Shown piece by piece: positions 1-8,861 of a stretch of 63,874 nt of DNA (the stretch's first letter is position 1; each line of letters starts with the position of its first letter). A model generated the notes under the pieces. That model had not been told where the DNA came from and made no database searches. It saw nothing but the letters and a program-made list of their open reading frames with translations. The DNA is taken from positions 1 through 63,874 of the forward strand of contig CAKKRC010000067.1 in the NCBI GenBank assembly GCA_919902495.1, read 5' to 3'. This DNA is from Nitrospiria bacterium. Its GTDB lineage: Bacteria > Nitrospirota > UBA9217. A program made the translations under genes and the position numbers.

Positions 1-1239
1 AGTACCGATCGTTACTATGCCATGCATGTTCCGGAAAGCATCGCCTCGTAGCTCCTGATTAACATCTACCACCGCTGCAGGAATACCAGGACATAACATG
101 GCAGCGGAATAGACCACGGTACTTGCCGGTGGGAACCCGACTACTGCTCCACTCGCAGCAATATGACGTTCAGCAGACTCAGCAGGAGATACCCAGACGA
201 TCCGGTGAGAAATATCTTCAATCTTCTTTCGAACTATATCGAATATCGGACTATCAGCCGACATCGGATGCGGCTTGATACGAATTTCCCAGTCTGGTAA
301 AGCTGACACCAAGGCTCGAATTACACGCGCCCGGCTATCGTAAAGTACTTCATCAGGGATAAGTGACAGATCGTCCCGTTTAAATCCCCATTTGCTCTCG
401 ATATCAAGAAAGCACGTAACAATATATTTTCGGATTTCTTCTGTTTTTCCAATTCGTGCCCCGATACCATAAGCCTGCCAAATAGCATCTGCAGCGCCCG
501 GTTTCATGGGATGGGGAATCACCAGTAACTTATCCGGATCAGCCCCTCCTCGCAAGAGCAGTATTTGTGTTTCACGAGTGAACACAATGGCAAAATCCAT
601 TCCGTCGAGACGCGTGTAATCCCATCGAAAAACGCCGTTCATTCCAATAAAAGGACGTGTTCCCGCCAGAATAGGTATCGGAATGTCATGAACGAACTGC
701 GCCAACCACCGCCGTGATTGGGCGAGGAACAACCGCGCCGGGTGGGGTATCCACGGTGGAAAGCGTACGTTGGCGCTGTGCAAGTTCAGGAGCAGCTTAA
801 GTTCGTCTAATTCGCGAACAGTCAATAAACCTATTTCATCGATGCAGACGGCACCACAAGATTCCTTGGCGTAGCGACGAAGGTAACGTTCAAACAGGTT
901 AACGCCTGGAATAAATACTATGCCCGGCTTCCAGGACTTAACAATTTGCCTGGCGAGACGAAAGAGACGACGACTTCGGGCCCGTAGTGTTTCTCTGGTG
1001 GCGCTGAACTGACCAACAGAAACGCGGGCCAGAAGGCCCGGAAAAAGCATATGGTCGGCAAGAAGTCGACTCGTTTCATCGTCAAGATCTTCAGTGAGCA
1101 ATACTACCTGCCGATGCCGACAGAGTTGATAGAGATAGCCTACAAGGGTCGTACGAAATGTGCGCAGGTTGCTCGTGTAGAACAATATGGGGGCTTCAGC
1201 TCTCACTTTACCCTCATGCACCCAAGGCAACTTAGACAA
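1..1239 (-). CDS. GT-B-like surface polysaccharide biosynthesis protein, C-terminus cut by the window edge
   Basis: One frame stays open from about 1254 down to base 1, so the C-terminus lies outside the window. Two patterns typical of GT-B nucleotide-sugar or CDP-polyol transferases are visible: a KPHP segment near 260-275 and a later stretch reading VVGFPPASTVVYSAAML near 85-150, as in capsule and surface-carbohydrate proteins. The acceptor and donor cannot be read. I prefer the TTG start at 1239 because GGAAGG sits 7 bases upstream of it. An in-frame ATG at 1254 has only a weak ribosome site. The TTG start overlaps the stop of the flippase gene by 8 bases, which suggests translational coupling in one glycan operon. 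The family call is an inference from motifs; that the frame is coding is much surer. Confidence 0.6.
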   Translation of the reverse strand, partial: MSKLPWVHEGKVRAEAPILFYTSNLRTFRTTLVGYLYQLCRHRQVVLLTEDLDDETSRLLADHMLFPGLLARVSVGQFSATRETLRARSRRLFRLARQIVKSWKPGIVFIPGVNLFERYLRRYAKESCGAVCIDEIGLLTVRELDELKLLLNLHSANVRFPPWIPHPARLFLAQSRRWLAQFVHDIPIPILAGTRPFIGMNGVFRWDYTRLDGMDFAIVFTRETQILLLRGGADPDKLLVIPHPMKPGAADAIWQAYGIGARIGKTEEIRKYIVTCFLDIESKWGFKRDDLSLIPDEVLYDSRARVIRALVSALPDWEIRIKPHPMSADSPIFDIVRKKIEDISHRIVWVSPAESAERHIAASGAVVGFPPASTVVYSAAMLCPGIPAAVVDVNQELRGDAFRNMHGIVTIGT

Positions 1240-2662
1240 TATGAATCCTTCCATAAAGACGCTTCAACATTGGCTTGGCAAAGACACCGCCCAGGAGCCA
1301 CGCGACCACTGAGATCGTCAACAGGGATGCCACAAACATCCACGAAGAATGGGTGGCTACAAGGAGTGTCGCGGCGCCGCCTACCATAACCGTGACTACC
1401 ACAAGTAGAACTGCAGTACGGTGCCATCCCCCCGTCCAATCTCGGAAGACTATCATATAAGTCCAAAGTGTCATGACCGCTAAAATCAGGTAAGAAACTG
1501 CCGCGCCAACTATCCCCCAGAGCCTGATCAATACGACGCTCAAACCCATGTTGGCCACTGCAAGAAATAGTGAAATGCCAAGTATGCGACGGGTCCTGAG
1601 ATCGTAATAATAGAGCGGATAAGCAACTGTGTAAACGCCAGTGAAAAGCATCGCTAGCAGGAGAAGATAAAATATTTCTGCTTGTGCCGCATAAGCGGCA
1701 GGAAAAACCATTTCGTTGATAATGGTTTCGCCAAGAACAACGTATGCAGCCAGCAACATCGGATAGACTACACACACCAAAGATAGCATGCCCTGGAGCA
1801 ATCTAATTGCACGTTCCTTGTTCTCCTTAATCAATATGAAAAATTCAGGAGTCCAGGACTTGTTGATACTCGCCCATAGTCCGTTCAATTGTATGGCGAT
1901 GACATTGAAGAAGCCGAACACTCCCAACACCGAGACATCGGCATAATGGTCAAGTACAAGCCGCTGGGTATAGGTAAGACCTACTCCCAAGAGGCCATAG
2001 AGCATCAGAGGAAAACCGTAGCGCATGATTAGCCCAATTTCCTTCTTCTGGAAAACATCTCCGGAAAAAGAAGGCAAGCTCGCTTTGCGTACGAGCAACG
2101 ACAACACGCCAATAGACGATACCGTTGCTGCCCAAATAACCGTTGACGCGTCTTTTGCCAATAGAGTGAGGGCTCCTACAGCGAGGCTCAGATAGACTAG
2201 GGCTCGGACGACCTGGAAGACAGCATACTCTCTTGCCTGGCGAGCAGCCAACTGATAGGATTGGAAAAGGTTCCATGCAACGTTCGCAGCAACGGCTATT
2301 AAAACAAGTCCATAATGTGACGACACCCACAATACCGTATTGACCAGGAAGGGTATGCTGATGTGCAGCGCTGTATAGGTCAGTACGGCAACAATGATCA
2401 AACCCACTCCGCTAATGGCCGTCGCAATAGTCAGGGTTTTGCGTCGATCATCTGGTTGCGACGCGAATCGGATCAAGGCCGAGTCCATGCCCATCATGCC
2501 AAGCAACGTGAGGACCTCGATCACGAACAAGGCGAGAGTAACGTATCCCACTTCAGCTGGGGTCAACAACCACGGCAGCGTTAGCCACAAGCAGAATATG
2601 GCACCTTGAGAGATAAGTCCACTGATCAGATAGGTCGCAGTTCGTTTGATGAGGCCATTCAT
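1232..2662 (-). CDS. Wzx-type polysaccharide/oligosaccharide flippase
   Basis: A 476-residue, strongly hydrophobic protein with about 12-14 predicted membrane spans and short charged loops, the usual size and pattern of MATE/MVF-superfamily lipid-linked oligosaccharide flippases (Wzx/RfbX). The N-terminal segment carries the Gly-rich first helices and an early MGMDSALIRF loop that resembles this family. It would move an undecaprenyl-linked glycan repeat unit across the inner membrane. Neighbouring genes for GDP-fucose, an acidic sugar and an ulosonic-acid-like sugar suggest that the cargo contains these residues. The substrate cannot be deduced. No Wzy polymerase or Wzz regulator is visible, so these may lie left of the window. 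The 255 bases upstream (2663-2917) hold no convincing gene; only a 21-codon frame with a GGAGG site is present. Confidence 0.8.
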   Translation of the reverse strand: MNGLIKRTATYLISGLISQGAIFCLWLTLPWLLTPAEVGYVTLALFVIEVLTLLGMMGMDSALIRFASQPDDRRKTLTIATAISGVGLIIVAVLTYTALHISIPFLVNTVLWVSSHYGLVLIAVAANVAWNLFQSYQLAARQAREYAVFQVVRALVYLSLAVGALTLLAKDASTVIWAATVSSIGVLSLLVRKASLPSFSGDVFQKKEIGLIMRYGFPLMLYGLLGVGLTYTQRLVLDHYADVSVLGVFGFFNVIAIQLNGLWASINKSWTPEFFILIKENKERAIRLLQGMLSLVCVVYPMLLAAYVVLGETIINEMVFPAAYAAQAEIFYLLLLAMLFTGVYTVAYPLYYYDLRTRRILGISLFLAVANMGLSVVLIRLWGIVGAAVSYLILAVMTLWTYMIVFRDWTGGWHRTAVLLVVVTVMVGGAATLLVATHSSWMFVASLLTISVVAWLLGGVFAKPMLKRLYGRIHIV

Positions 2663-2917
2663 GAAAATTGTCCGCTACGCGGAACGCTCTGAGAACGGCA
2701 ATGAGCGATATTGTTCGATAAAATTGCATCGGACCGGCATTCGGTCTGTTCCTCCGCGTTGGTCAGGAAACTATTGTTATTGATGAACACGATACCCCAT
2801 ACTGTCATCTGTGATAAAACTTCGCGCGCATCTTAATTGGATATGGAGCCGCATACAGGCTCAGCAATAAAACATTTCGGCAAGATACTTGGTTATTCAT
2901 TACAGATGGAACCTGAT

Positions 2918-3871
2918 CTATCGTTCTTTCATATTGATCAAGGCGGCCTGGTAGTCCTGATAGCTACTTTGTATCCCCTCTCCCAGAGTTGTTTTAGCCT
3001 TCCAGCCCAACGCGAGCATGCGGCCGATATCCAGGAGTTTCCGGGGCGTGCCATCTGGCTTCGATCTATCAAAAACGATCCTGCCGGTGAATCCGATTAC
3101 TGCAACGACGAGCTCGGCAAGTTCCCCTATGGAAATGTCATCCCCGATGCCAATATTTATAAGTTCACCAAGATCATTCGCGTCGTACCTGCTCATGAGA
3201 AATATGGTGGCGTCGGCAAGGTCGTCGCTGTACAGGAACTCCCTGCGCGGCGTACCGGTCCCCCAGACGACCACTTCCCCCGCACCCGCCAGCTTGGCCT
3301 CGTGGACCTTTCGAATGAGCGCGGGAAGCACATGTGAATTCTGGAGGTCGTAATTATCGTTCGGACCATAGAGGTTTGTTGGCATAACGCTGATGAAGTT
3401 CATGCCGTACTGCCGGTTATAGGAGTTGCACATCTTGATCCCGGCGATCTTTGCAACGGCATAGGCATCGTTCGTTTGCTCCAGCGGCCCGGTCAGGAGA
3501 TAGTTCTCTTTGATCGGCTGCGGACAGTCCCTTGGGTAGATGCAGCTCGAGCCGAGGAAAAGGAGCTTCGTGACCTTCGCAAGATAGGCCGCGTGGATCA
3601 CATTCACCTCGATCATCAAGTTCGTGTAGATGAACTCGGCGGGGTACGCGTTGTTCGCGTGGATCCCTCCCACCTTCGCGGCGGCCAGGAATACGTACTC
3701 GGGCCGCTCCCGTTGGAAGAAACGAAGCACCTGCTCCTGCCGCGTCAGGTCGAGTTCCGCGTGGGTGCGCGTGATGATCCGGGAATAGCCCATCGCGCGG
3801 AGCTTCCGCACGATGGCCGAACCCACAAGGCCGTTGTGGCCTGCTACATATATTTTCGCGTCAATGTCCAT
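2918..3871 (-). CDS. fcl: GDP-L-fucose synthase (GDP-4-keto-6-deoxymannose epimerase/reductase)
   Basis: This is an extended-SDR protein of about 317 residues, normal for Fcl/WcaG. It shows the N-terminal NADPH-binding GHNGLVGSA motif, the SSCIYP segment with the catalytic Ser, and YAVAKIAG with the Tyr-x3-Lys pair. The conserved [10 protein letters not shown] and [13 protein letters not shown] segments are also present. It would convert GDP-4-keto-6-deoxy-D-mannose, the Gmd product, to GDP-L-fucose in the cytosol. I chose ATG at 3871 over the TTG four codons upstream because the latter has no support from spacing. Its partner gmd is in the same cluster but about 7 kb away, separated by the ulosonic-acid cassette. 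Confidence 0.93.
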   Translation of the reverse strand: MDIDAKIYVAGHNGLVGSAIVRKLRAMGYSRIITRTHAELDLTRQEQVLRFFQRERPEYVFLAAAKVGGIHANNAYPAEFIYTNLMIEVNVIHAAYLAKVTKLLFLGSSCIYPRDCPQPIKENYLLTGPLEQTNDAYAVAKIAGIKMCNSYNRQYGMNFISVMPTNLYGPNDNYDLQNSHVLPALIRKVHEAKLAGAGEVVVWGTGTPRREFLYSDDLADATIFLMSRYDANDLGELINIGIGDDISIGELAELVVAVIGFTGRIVFDRSKPDGTPRKLLDIGRMLALGWKAKTTLGEGIQSSYQDYQAALINMKER

Positions 3872-3900
3872 GTTCTGATCCAATTATCGTCAATGGCAAT

Positions 3901-4845
3901 TCAATGATGAACACCCGGATGCGTTCTGGAAAAACTGGCGAGGATGGTGTCACAGGCGCCAATATTGGCCAATTGCTTTTCGTAGCTATTAGTCAGCTCC
4001 GGTGAGTCCAAATAACTCCACGTTTGATGACCTCCGGGCTTACCGTGTGCCAACCAGTAGAGATGATTGGATAGCGGATATCGTTGGATCTGCTTTACAT
4101 AATTTACCGATAATCCGGACTGTTCGGCCAAAACAGGCAGTGTGGACTGCGAAAAAAGAAAGAGATGGCACGACCAGTAGGTAAATCTTGAAAAAGAGGA
4201 ACTTTTGTACAGCGTAAGCAACGCATCGTTCGCATTGGGAACCTCGACGATAATGATCCCGTTCTTGTTGAGCTTTGTCCCCAGCGTGCTCAATACGGTG
4301 CGCGGATCTGGTATGTGCTCCAAAACATGAAATAACGTGATTATGTCAAAATTGCCATCCACATCTTCAAGGGAGGAAAAGACATCAAGTTTCTGGTTAT
4401 GAAACCACGGTTTAAGAGAATGTTCCCGCTCCACCCCTGCTACCTTTGCGGCGACCTCTCTCGCTTTCAGAAGAAACCCTCCGGTGCCGCACCCAAAGTC
4501 CAGGACAGACCTGCCCTCGAGTGATCCTCGTAATACGTTGAAGCGACGTTCATCGTCGACCGCGGTCTCTCGCATCCAGGTTTCTCTATCCGGTTTCTCA
4601 CCATGCATGCCGGAATTCTCATAGAAACCCGAATGGATGTGATCGAACGAAGACAGGAAAACGAGTCCACAAGCCGAGCATTCATAAATTTCCAGTAATG
4701 CATTATCCCGCACGGATCCTGGCCGGACCAGAAGTTCTTCGCTTTTGCATAAATAACAGGCAGTGTTTCGTTGCATAATATTTGATGTAGCTGTTATCTT
4801 ATTCAAAGTACTATTTTGAAGGTTTTTGCGGCGTCCGGACAGCAT
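3901..4845 (-). CDS. Class I SAM-dependent methyltransferase with N-terminal zinc-ribbon
   Basis: The protein has 314 residues. Near residues 29-60 there is a CxxC...CxxC pattern (CYLC, then CSAC), a typical zinc knuckle of sugar-modifying methyltransferases. A class I Rossmann core follows, with motif I VLDFGCGTGGFLL and a later ITLFHVLEHIPDP segment, as in the Methyltransf_23-like group. These enzymes often methylate or C-methylate glycans or nucleotide sugars; the acceptor here is unknown. The ATG at 4845 lies one base after the stop of the upstream cytidylyltransferase gene, with GGAAG about 10 bases before it. A second ATG at 4776 has no ribosome site. The tight spacing puts it in the same transcription unit as the ulosonic-acid cassette. 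Confidence 0.75.
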   Translation of the reverse strand: MLSGRRKNLQNSTLNKITATSNIMQRNTACYLCKSEELLVRPGSVRDNALLEIYECSACGLVFLSSFDHIHSGFYENSGMHGEKPDRETWMRETAVDDERRFNVLRGSLEGRSVLDFGCGTGGFLLKAREVAAKVAGVEREHSLKPWFHNQKLDVFSSLEDVDGNFDIITLFHVLEHIPDPRTVLSTLGTKLNKNGIIIVEVPNANDALLTLYKSSSFSRFTYWSCHLFLFSQSTLPVLAEQSGLSVNYVKQIQRYPLSNHLYWLAHGKPGGHQTWSYLDSPELTNSYEKQLANIGACDTILASFSRTHPGVHH

Positions 4846-4846
4846 T

Positions 4847-5620
4847 TTAGAGTCGCTTCCGGTCCTTGAGGACCAGTTTTGTCTTTTTGAGCTGATTTGC
4901 CGACCAATCTTGGTGGCGGTAAGCGTTCAGTTGTATTATATTGGGATGATCCTGCAGATATGGGACGATATCCCTCAGCGAAACATCATTATTCGAGCAG
5001 TTGAAATGCTCGAAGATCGCCTTGAAAAAGTCAAAATCCTCCGCATAGTCGAGGGTCATGCGGATAGAGGTATTATAGAAGACGCTATCGTGCACGGCCA
5101 ACGACGCTACCTTGAACAAGCCGGTATCCTTGAAATAGACCCACATCATCTCGGTATCGCTGGTATCTTTTATTTTGCATACCTGTTCAAGAGCGGATGT
5201 CCTTATCCCATAGGTATAGGCGCCGCAAATGAGGCCTTGTGGCGCTTCCAGAAAATCTACAGAACCCGACTTAAGCTCGTCGAGACCCATTCCCATCAAT
5301 TCCGGATCGCAGAGAAGGTCGTCTCCATCCATGGTCACGAAGTAGTCTATTTCGAATTTGCGAGCAGCACCCAGCCAACGGTCAAGCTTGTCGTCGAGGC
5401 TTCCACGAAATAAGTGAACCCCGCATTTCTCGGCGAGCGCTACAATTGCGTTATCGACAGGACGCTCCGTCGTACAAACAACGACCATGTCTGCATTTGT
5501 AACCAGCTTCGCCCGCAGCATGACCATCTCGATGGTCGGCTTGCCAAGGATCGGCAAAAAGGCCTTGTTCGGCAACCTGCTCGAATCACTGCGTACCGTA
5601 ATGAAGACAGCCGATCTCAT
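4847..5620 (-). CDS. SpsF/NeuA-like cytidylyltransferase family protein
   Basis: The protein has 257 residues. Its N-terminus carries the nucleotidyltransferase signature FITVRSDSSRLPNKAFLPI, with the R-x-R/K pattern of CMP-sugar synthetases, followed by GKPTIEMVMLRAK and the acidic TMDGDDLL stretch that would bind metal. SpsF and NeuA relatives activate ulosonic acids as CMP conjugates. The gene follows the NeuB-like synthase gene directly (5 bases between stop and start), which supports activation of that synthase's product. Length is normal for the family. The exact sugar is not deducible, and some SpsF-like proteins are annotated only as glycosyltransferase-family proteins. Confidence 0.72.
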   Translation of the reverse strand: MRSAVFITVRSDSSRLPNKAFLPILGKPTIEMVMLRAKLVTNADMVVVCTTERPVDNAIVALAEKCGVHLFRGSLDDKLDRWLGAARKFEIDYFVTMDGDDLLCDPELMGMGLDELKSGSVDFLEAPQGLICGAYTYGIRTSALEQVCKIKDTSDTEMMWVYFKDTGLFKVASLAVHDSVFYNTSIRMTLDYAEDFDFFKAIFEHFNCSNNDVSLRDIVPYLQDHPNIIQLNAYRHQDWSANQLKKTKLVLKDRKRL

Positions 5621-5625
5621 ACTCG

Positions 5626-6501
5626 CTAATATCCCCGGAGCTTCTTCCTGACATCGAGTTCTTTATCTGTAAGTTTCTTTATTCCGTCTCCCAATATGAC
5701 GTTCATGTTCTTGATCCTCTTGTGCAGCATATCCATGGCATGCACTTCAAGGCTCGCGAAATGGTCCGATCCCCACATATTGTGATCAAGGGTCACATGC
5801 CGCTCGATGATGCTCGCGCCCAGAGATGCGGCGATGACGGACGGTTCCAGATCGTATTCGTGGCCGCTATAGCCCACGATGCAATCGTAGCGCTCTTTCA
5901 GGAAATTGATCACGCGGAGGTTCAGGTCCTCCGGAGGAGCGGGATAACTTGAGTTCGTATGCATCAGAACATAATTATCCTTTGAGTGCTTGGCAAGGAT
6001 GTTGACAGCAGCGTCGATCTCTTCAATCGTGCTCATGCCTGTGGACAGGATAACGGGACTTCCCGATCTTGATGCTTCCACGAGATACTCATGCTCGGTC
6101 AATTTCGCAGACGGTATCTTTATGAACGGGACCTTATACTGCATCAGGAATTCCAGGCTCTTCAGGTCCCAAACCGACGCGGTCCACGCGATCGGCTTTT
6201 CCCTGCAATACCCGTCTATGTAATCGTACTGCTCTTTTTCGAACTCGACTTTGTAGCGATACTCCAGGTAGGTCATTTTTCCCCAAGGGGTATCGCGCAT
6301 GACGTTTTTCTGATGCTCTGGCACACACAGATGCGGTGTTCTTTTCTGGAACTTTACGCAATGCCAGTTCGTAGCGAAGGCGGCATCAATGAGCTTTTTT
6401 GCGTTCTGCATGTCGCCGTTATGGTTCAAGCCGATCTCTGCGATCATGTAAACCGGTTGCTGTTCACCAACTGAATGTCCATCAATAGATATATTTTTCA
6501 T
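5626..6501 (-). CDS. NeuB/SpsE-family ulosonic acid synthase lacking the SAF domain
   Basis: The 291-residue TIM-barrel protein has clear NeuB-family motifs: AEIGLNHNGD near residues 21-30, VKFQKR near 49, LSTGMSTIEEID near 153-164, SSYPAPPEDLNL near 188-199, GYSGHE near 212 and GASIIERHVTLD near 229-240. Family members condense phosphoenolpyruvate with an aldose, free or phosphorylated, to make a 3-deoxy-ulosonic acid. Usual NeuB, PseI and LegI proteins are about 340-350 residues and end in a C-terminal SAF (antifreeze-like) domain. Here the protein stops right after the barrel, so that domain is absent and not fused elsewhere nearby. AGGAG stands 7 bases before the ATG. The downstream cytidylyltransferase and the upstream KdsC-like phosphatase suggest a synthase-phosphatase-CMP-activation route. 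The substrate is unknown. Confidence 0.8.
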   Translation of the reverse strand: MKNISIDGHSVGEQQPVYMIAEIGLNHNGDMQNAKKLIDAAFATNWHCVKFQKRTPHLCVPEHQKNVMRDTPWGKMTYLEYRYKVEFEKEQYDYIDGYCREKPIAWTASVWDLKSLEFLMQYKVPFIKIPSAKLTEHEYLVEASRSGSPVILSTGMSTIEEIDAAVNILAKHSKDNYVLMHTNSSYPAPPEDLNLRVINFLKERYDCIVGYSGHEYDLEPSVIAASLGASIIERHVTLDHNMWGSDHFASLEVHAMDMLHKRIKNMNVILGDGIKKLTDKELDVRKKLRGY

Positions 6502-6537
6502 GCATGAGCTCCTTTTGCGAAGGGTAAATGACGATGG

Positions 6538-7593
6538 TTATAGCTGCTGGCCGATCAGTTTCATGTCGCATCGGTCCGTGCACTTGTTCTTAGTAGATAG
6601 AAAAACATGATCCTTTCGAAATAGCGCGTACTTTTCGCTGTTCCAGATATCGTAGAGAGTATTTTCCCGCGCATTGCCCAGAACGATCTCGTTATTAAAA
6701 TCCTCCATGCACATCGCCACTTCCCCGTTCGACTTGATCGTCATGGACATCCACGGGTGTTTGCAGAATTCCGACCAGTGCACAGAGCACGTTCCGTGAA
6801 AATCCTTGCGATACCATTGCTGGTCCTCGCTCTTGATATAGATATAGACATCGAAGTTCTCGAAGGCCTTCTTCAAACGCGCAAATTCCTCTTTTTGATC
6901 GGGCCTGTTGAGGTCAAGCATCGTGATAATTACGGTCGTTTTATGCTTGTATCGTTCCTTGATTTCGAGGAGCTTTGTGATCTTGTTGAAACTTTCGGTG
7001 AAGTTTGACGCCTCGCCGCGTATCTTTTTGTGTGTCTGATCGTCGACGCTCTCGATCGAATATTTTATATAATCGAGACCGCTTTCGAACATTTTGATTG
7101 TCATGTTGACATTGATATTAGCCGGATTACAGCTGAAATATGACGGGATTCCCTTGGTTGTCAACAATGCGACATGGTCGGCCATGTTCCGGTCGAGGAG
7201 CGGGTCCCCGTAACCATGCAGCTGTATTACGCGGGGAATGATGTAAAGAAAGAAATGATTTTCACTCATGGCATCCTTGGGAATACCATACTCACGAACA
7301 ACGAATTGCTCCCATTCTTTCCATAGTTCGGTCGAATGCGGCTCGATCTGGTTCACGATGCTCTTGAATAGTGCGCTTTCCATTGTTTCAACCGGCCGGG
7401 TCATCATCGTTGTACGCGGACACATCTTGCAACGCATATTGCAGGCATTCGTCGTTTCAATGTTATATACGATCGGCTTCTTATTGCGAAAGGACTCAAG
7501 CGTGTCGAGGACCATCTTTTTGTCAGAGAGTTCACGGCGCTGCAGCCTCTTATTGAGCTCGCTGACCTTCATGTAGAAATCAACATCAAACAA
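6538..7593 (-). CDS. Radical SAM protein with SPASM-like C-terminal cysteines
   Basis: The 351-residue protein has the CxxxCxxC cluster motif (CNMRCKMC) near residues 51-58 in the TTNACNMRC context, followed by a long, unusual insert, then a GYGDPLL segment. Near the C-terminus further cysteines (CSVHWSEFCKHPW, MCMED, CTDRCDM) resemble a SPASM auxiliary iron-sulfur domain. Such enzymes do radical chemistry on sugars, peptides or proteins. Its position between the NeuB-like synthase and the DegT aminotransferase genes suggests a sugar-modifying role, which is inference only. Translation probably starts at TTG 7593, because GGGAGG lies 8 bases upstream; the next ATG, at 7572, has no ribosome site. 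Confidence 0.78.
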   Translation of the reverse strand: MFDVDFYMKVSELNKRLQRRELSDKKMVLDTLESFRNKKPIVYNIETTNACNMRCKMCPRTTMMTRPVETMESALFKSIVNQIEPHSTELWKEWEQFVVREYGIPKDAMSENHFFLYIIPRVIQLHGYGDPLLDRNMADHVALLTTKGIPSYFSCNPANINVNMTIKMFESGLDYIKYSIESVDDQTHKKIRGEASNFTESFNKITKLLEIKERYKHKTTVIITMLDLNRPDQKEEFARLKKAFENFDVYIYIKSEDQQWYRKDFHGTCSVHWSEFCKHPWMSMTIKSNGEVAMCMEDFNNEIVLGNARENTLYDIWNSEKYALFRKDHVFLSTKNKCTDRCDMKLIGQQL

Positions 7594-7624
7594 GACTGAT
7601 CCCTCCCGCGGTGACTTCGAACCG

Positions 7625-8845
7625 TTATCTCTGCCGGAACTTCTTTATGACTTGCCCTAGGATGGCCGCCTTCTTTTCAGCAAGTGCGACATCACGGTAG
7701 TTCGTTTTGAACTGCATGATCTTCGGCTGAATAGTCTCTGCAACAGGGCAAAGTCCCGGTGCGTAGCTGACGCGATCATATACCCATGGACACCGGCGGG
7801 CGAACTGCCGTTCGGCCACCATAGGCTCAAGGTACGGCACGCTCCATGCACCGTAAATGCCGTCCCCTCCGGCATCGATGTACGCTTTTCTGAAGTCCTC
7901 CCAGGATACACCGATGCTCTTGCGACCTTCGTAAACAACGCCGAGCGTGTAGTAGGAATTCACATATCCCGAGGGAAGATGCTGGGGAACGAGATAATCG
8001 CATGTCTTCATGACATCGATGAAGTTTTGGGCTGATCTCTTGCGCAGTTCCACCAGTTCGTCAGCTCGTTCGAGCTGCGCCAGTGCGATCGCCGAGTTGA
8101 ACTCGGACAACCGATAGTTCCAGCCGAGGACATCGTGACGTTTGTAGTGAGGGTTCTGAAAGACATCCTGATTGAGCCTGATCCGTCCCTCTTCTGCCCG
8201 AAGGTTCTTGAACCCGTGGCCTCCGATCTTTCTGACCGATTCAGCATATTTCTCGTTGTCCGTTATGATCATGCCGCCTTCGCCGCAGGAGATGTGCTTC
8301 GTGTTCTCAAAGCTGAAGCTCGCCATATTGCCGATCGTGCCGAGGAGTCGCTCTTTGTAGTAACTGAGCACCGCCTGCGCATTGTCCTCGATTACCGGGA
8401 TATTGTGCTTCCGTGCTAGGTCCATGATGGGATCCATGTCGGGTGAAAGGCCGTAGATCGCCACAGTGATTATGGCTTTTGTTTTCGGTGTTATCTTCCT
8501 CGCGACATCAGCGGGGTCCATGGTGAAGGTCTTCGGATCGACATCCGCATAGACCGGCACGGCATTCGCATGGAACGTGGCGGTGGTATCCATGATGACC
8601 GTTATCGCCGGTGATAAGACCTCATCGCCCGGCTGCACACCGACCGCCTCTAGCGCAGCGTGCAGCGTTGACGTCCCCGAGTTGAATGCGACGCCGTACT
8701 TGGCGCCGAACTTTTTCGCGAAAGCGCGCTCCAGTGAGTTCGTCCAACTGCCGCCCGTTGCCGACCAGGACTCGCCTTCTAGAACCTTTGTAATATAGTT
8801 CAGTTCATTGCCCAGGTACTTATTCGGATTCTTTATCTCGCTCAT
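7625..8845 (-). CDS. DegT/DnrJ/EryC1-family PLP aminotransferase
   Basis: This is a 406-residue fold-type I PLP enzyme. NSGTSTLHAAL near residue 60 is the phosphate-binding turn, and VIEDNAQA near 150 holds the Asp that binds the pyridine nitrogen. The SFENTKHIS segment provides the expected internal-aldimine Lys. RLSEFNSAIAL is the usual substrate-site segment. Sugar aminotransferases of this family put an amino group on a keto-sugar nucleotide or keto-sugar. Here it sits between the KdsC-like phosphatase and radical SAM genes, so it likely makes an amino sugar that enters, or is made by, the ulosonic-acid branch. GGAG lies about 10 bases before the ATG. The exact keto-sugar cannot be named. 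Confidence 0.85.
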   Translation of the reverse strand: MSEIKNPNKYLGNELNYITKVLEGESWSATGGSWTNSLERAFAKKFGAKYGVAFNSGTSTLHAALEAVGVQPGDEVLSPAITVIMDTTATFHANAVPVYADVDPKTFTMDPADVARKITPKTKAIITVAIYGLSPDMDPIMDLARKHNIPVIEDNAQAVLSYYKERLLGTIGNMASFSFENTKHISCGEGGMIITDNEKYAESVRKIGGHGFKNLRAEEGRIRLNQDVFQNPHYKRHDVLGWNYRLSEFNSAIALAQLERADELVELRKRSAQNFIDVMKTCDYLVPQHLPSGYVNSYYTLGVVYEGRKSIGVSWEDFRKAYIDAGGDGIYGAWSVPYLEPMVAERQFARRCPWVYDRVSYAPGLCPVAETIQPKIMQFKTNYRDVALAEKKAAILGQVIKKFRQR

Positions 8846-8861
8846 GTCATCGTTCTCCGGT

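Noticed and set aside
2663-2917. Possible 21-codon gene in the flippase-fcl gap
   Set aside because: It has a GGAGG site but no conserved features, and its length is within what chance allows.
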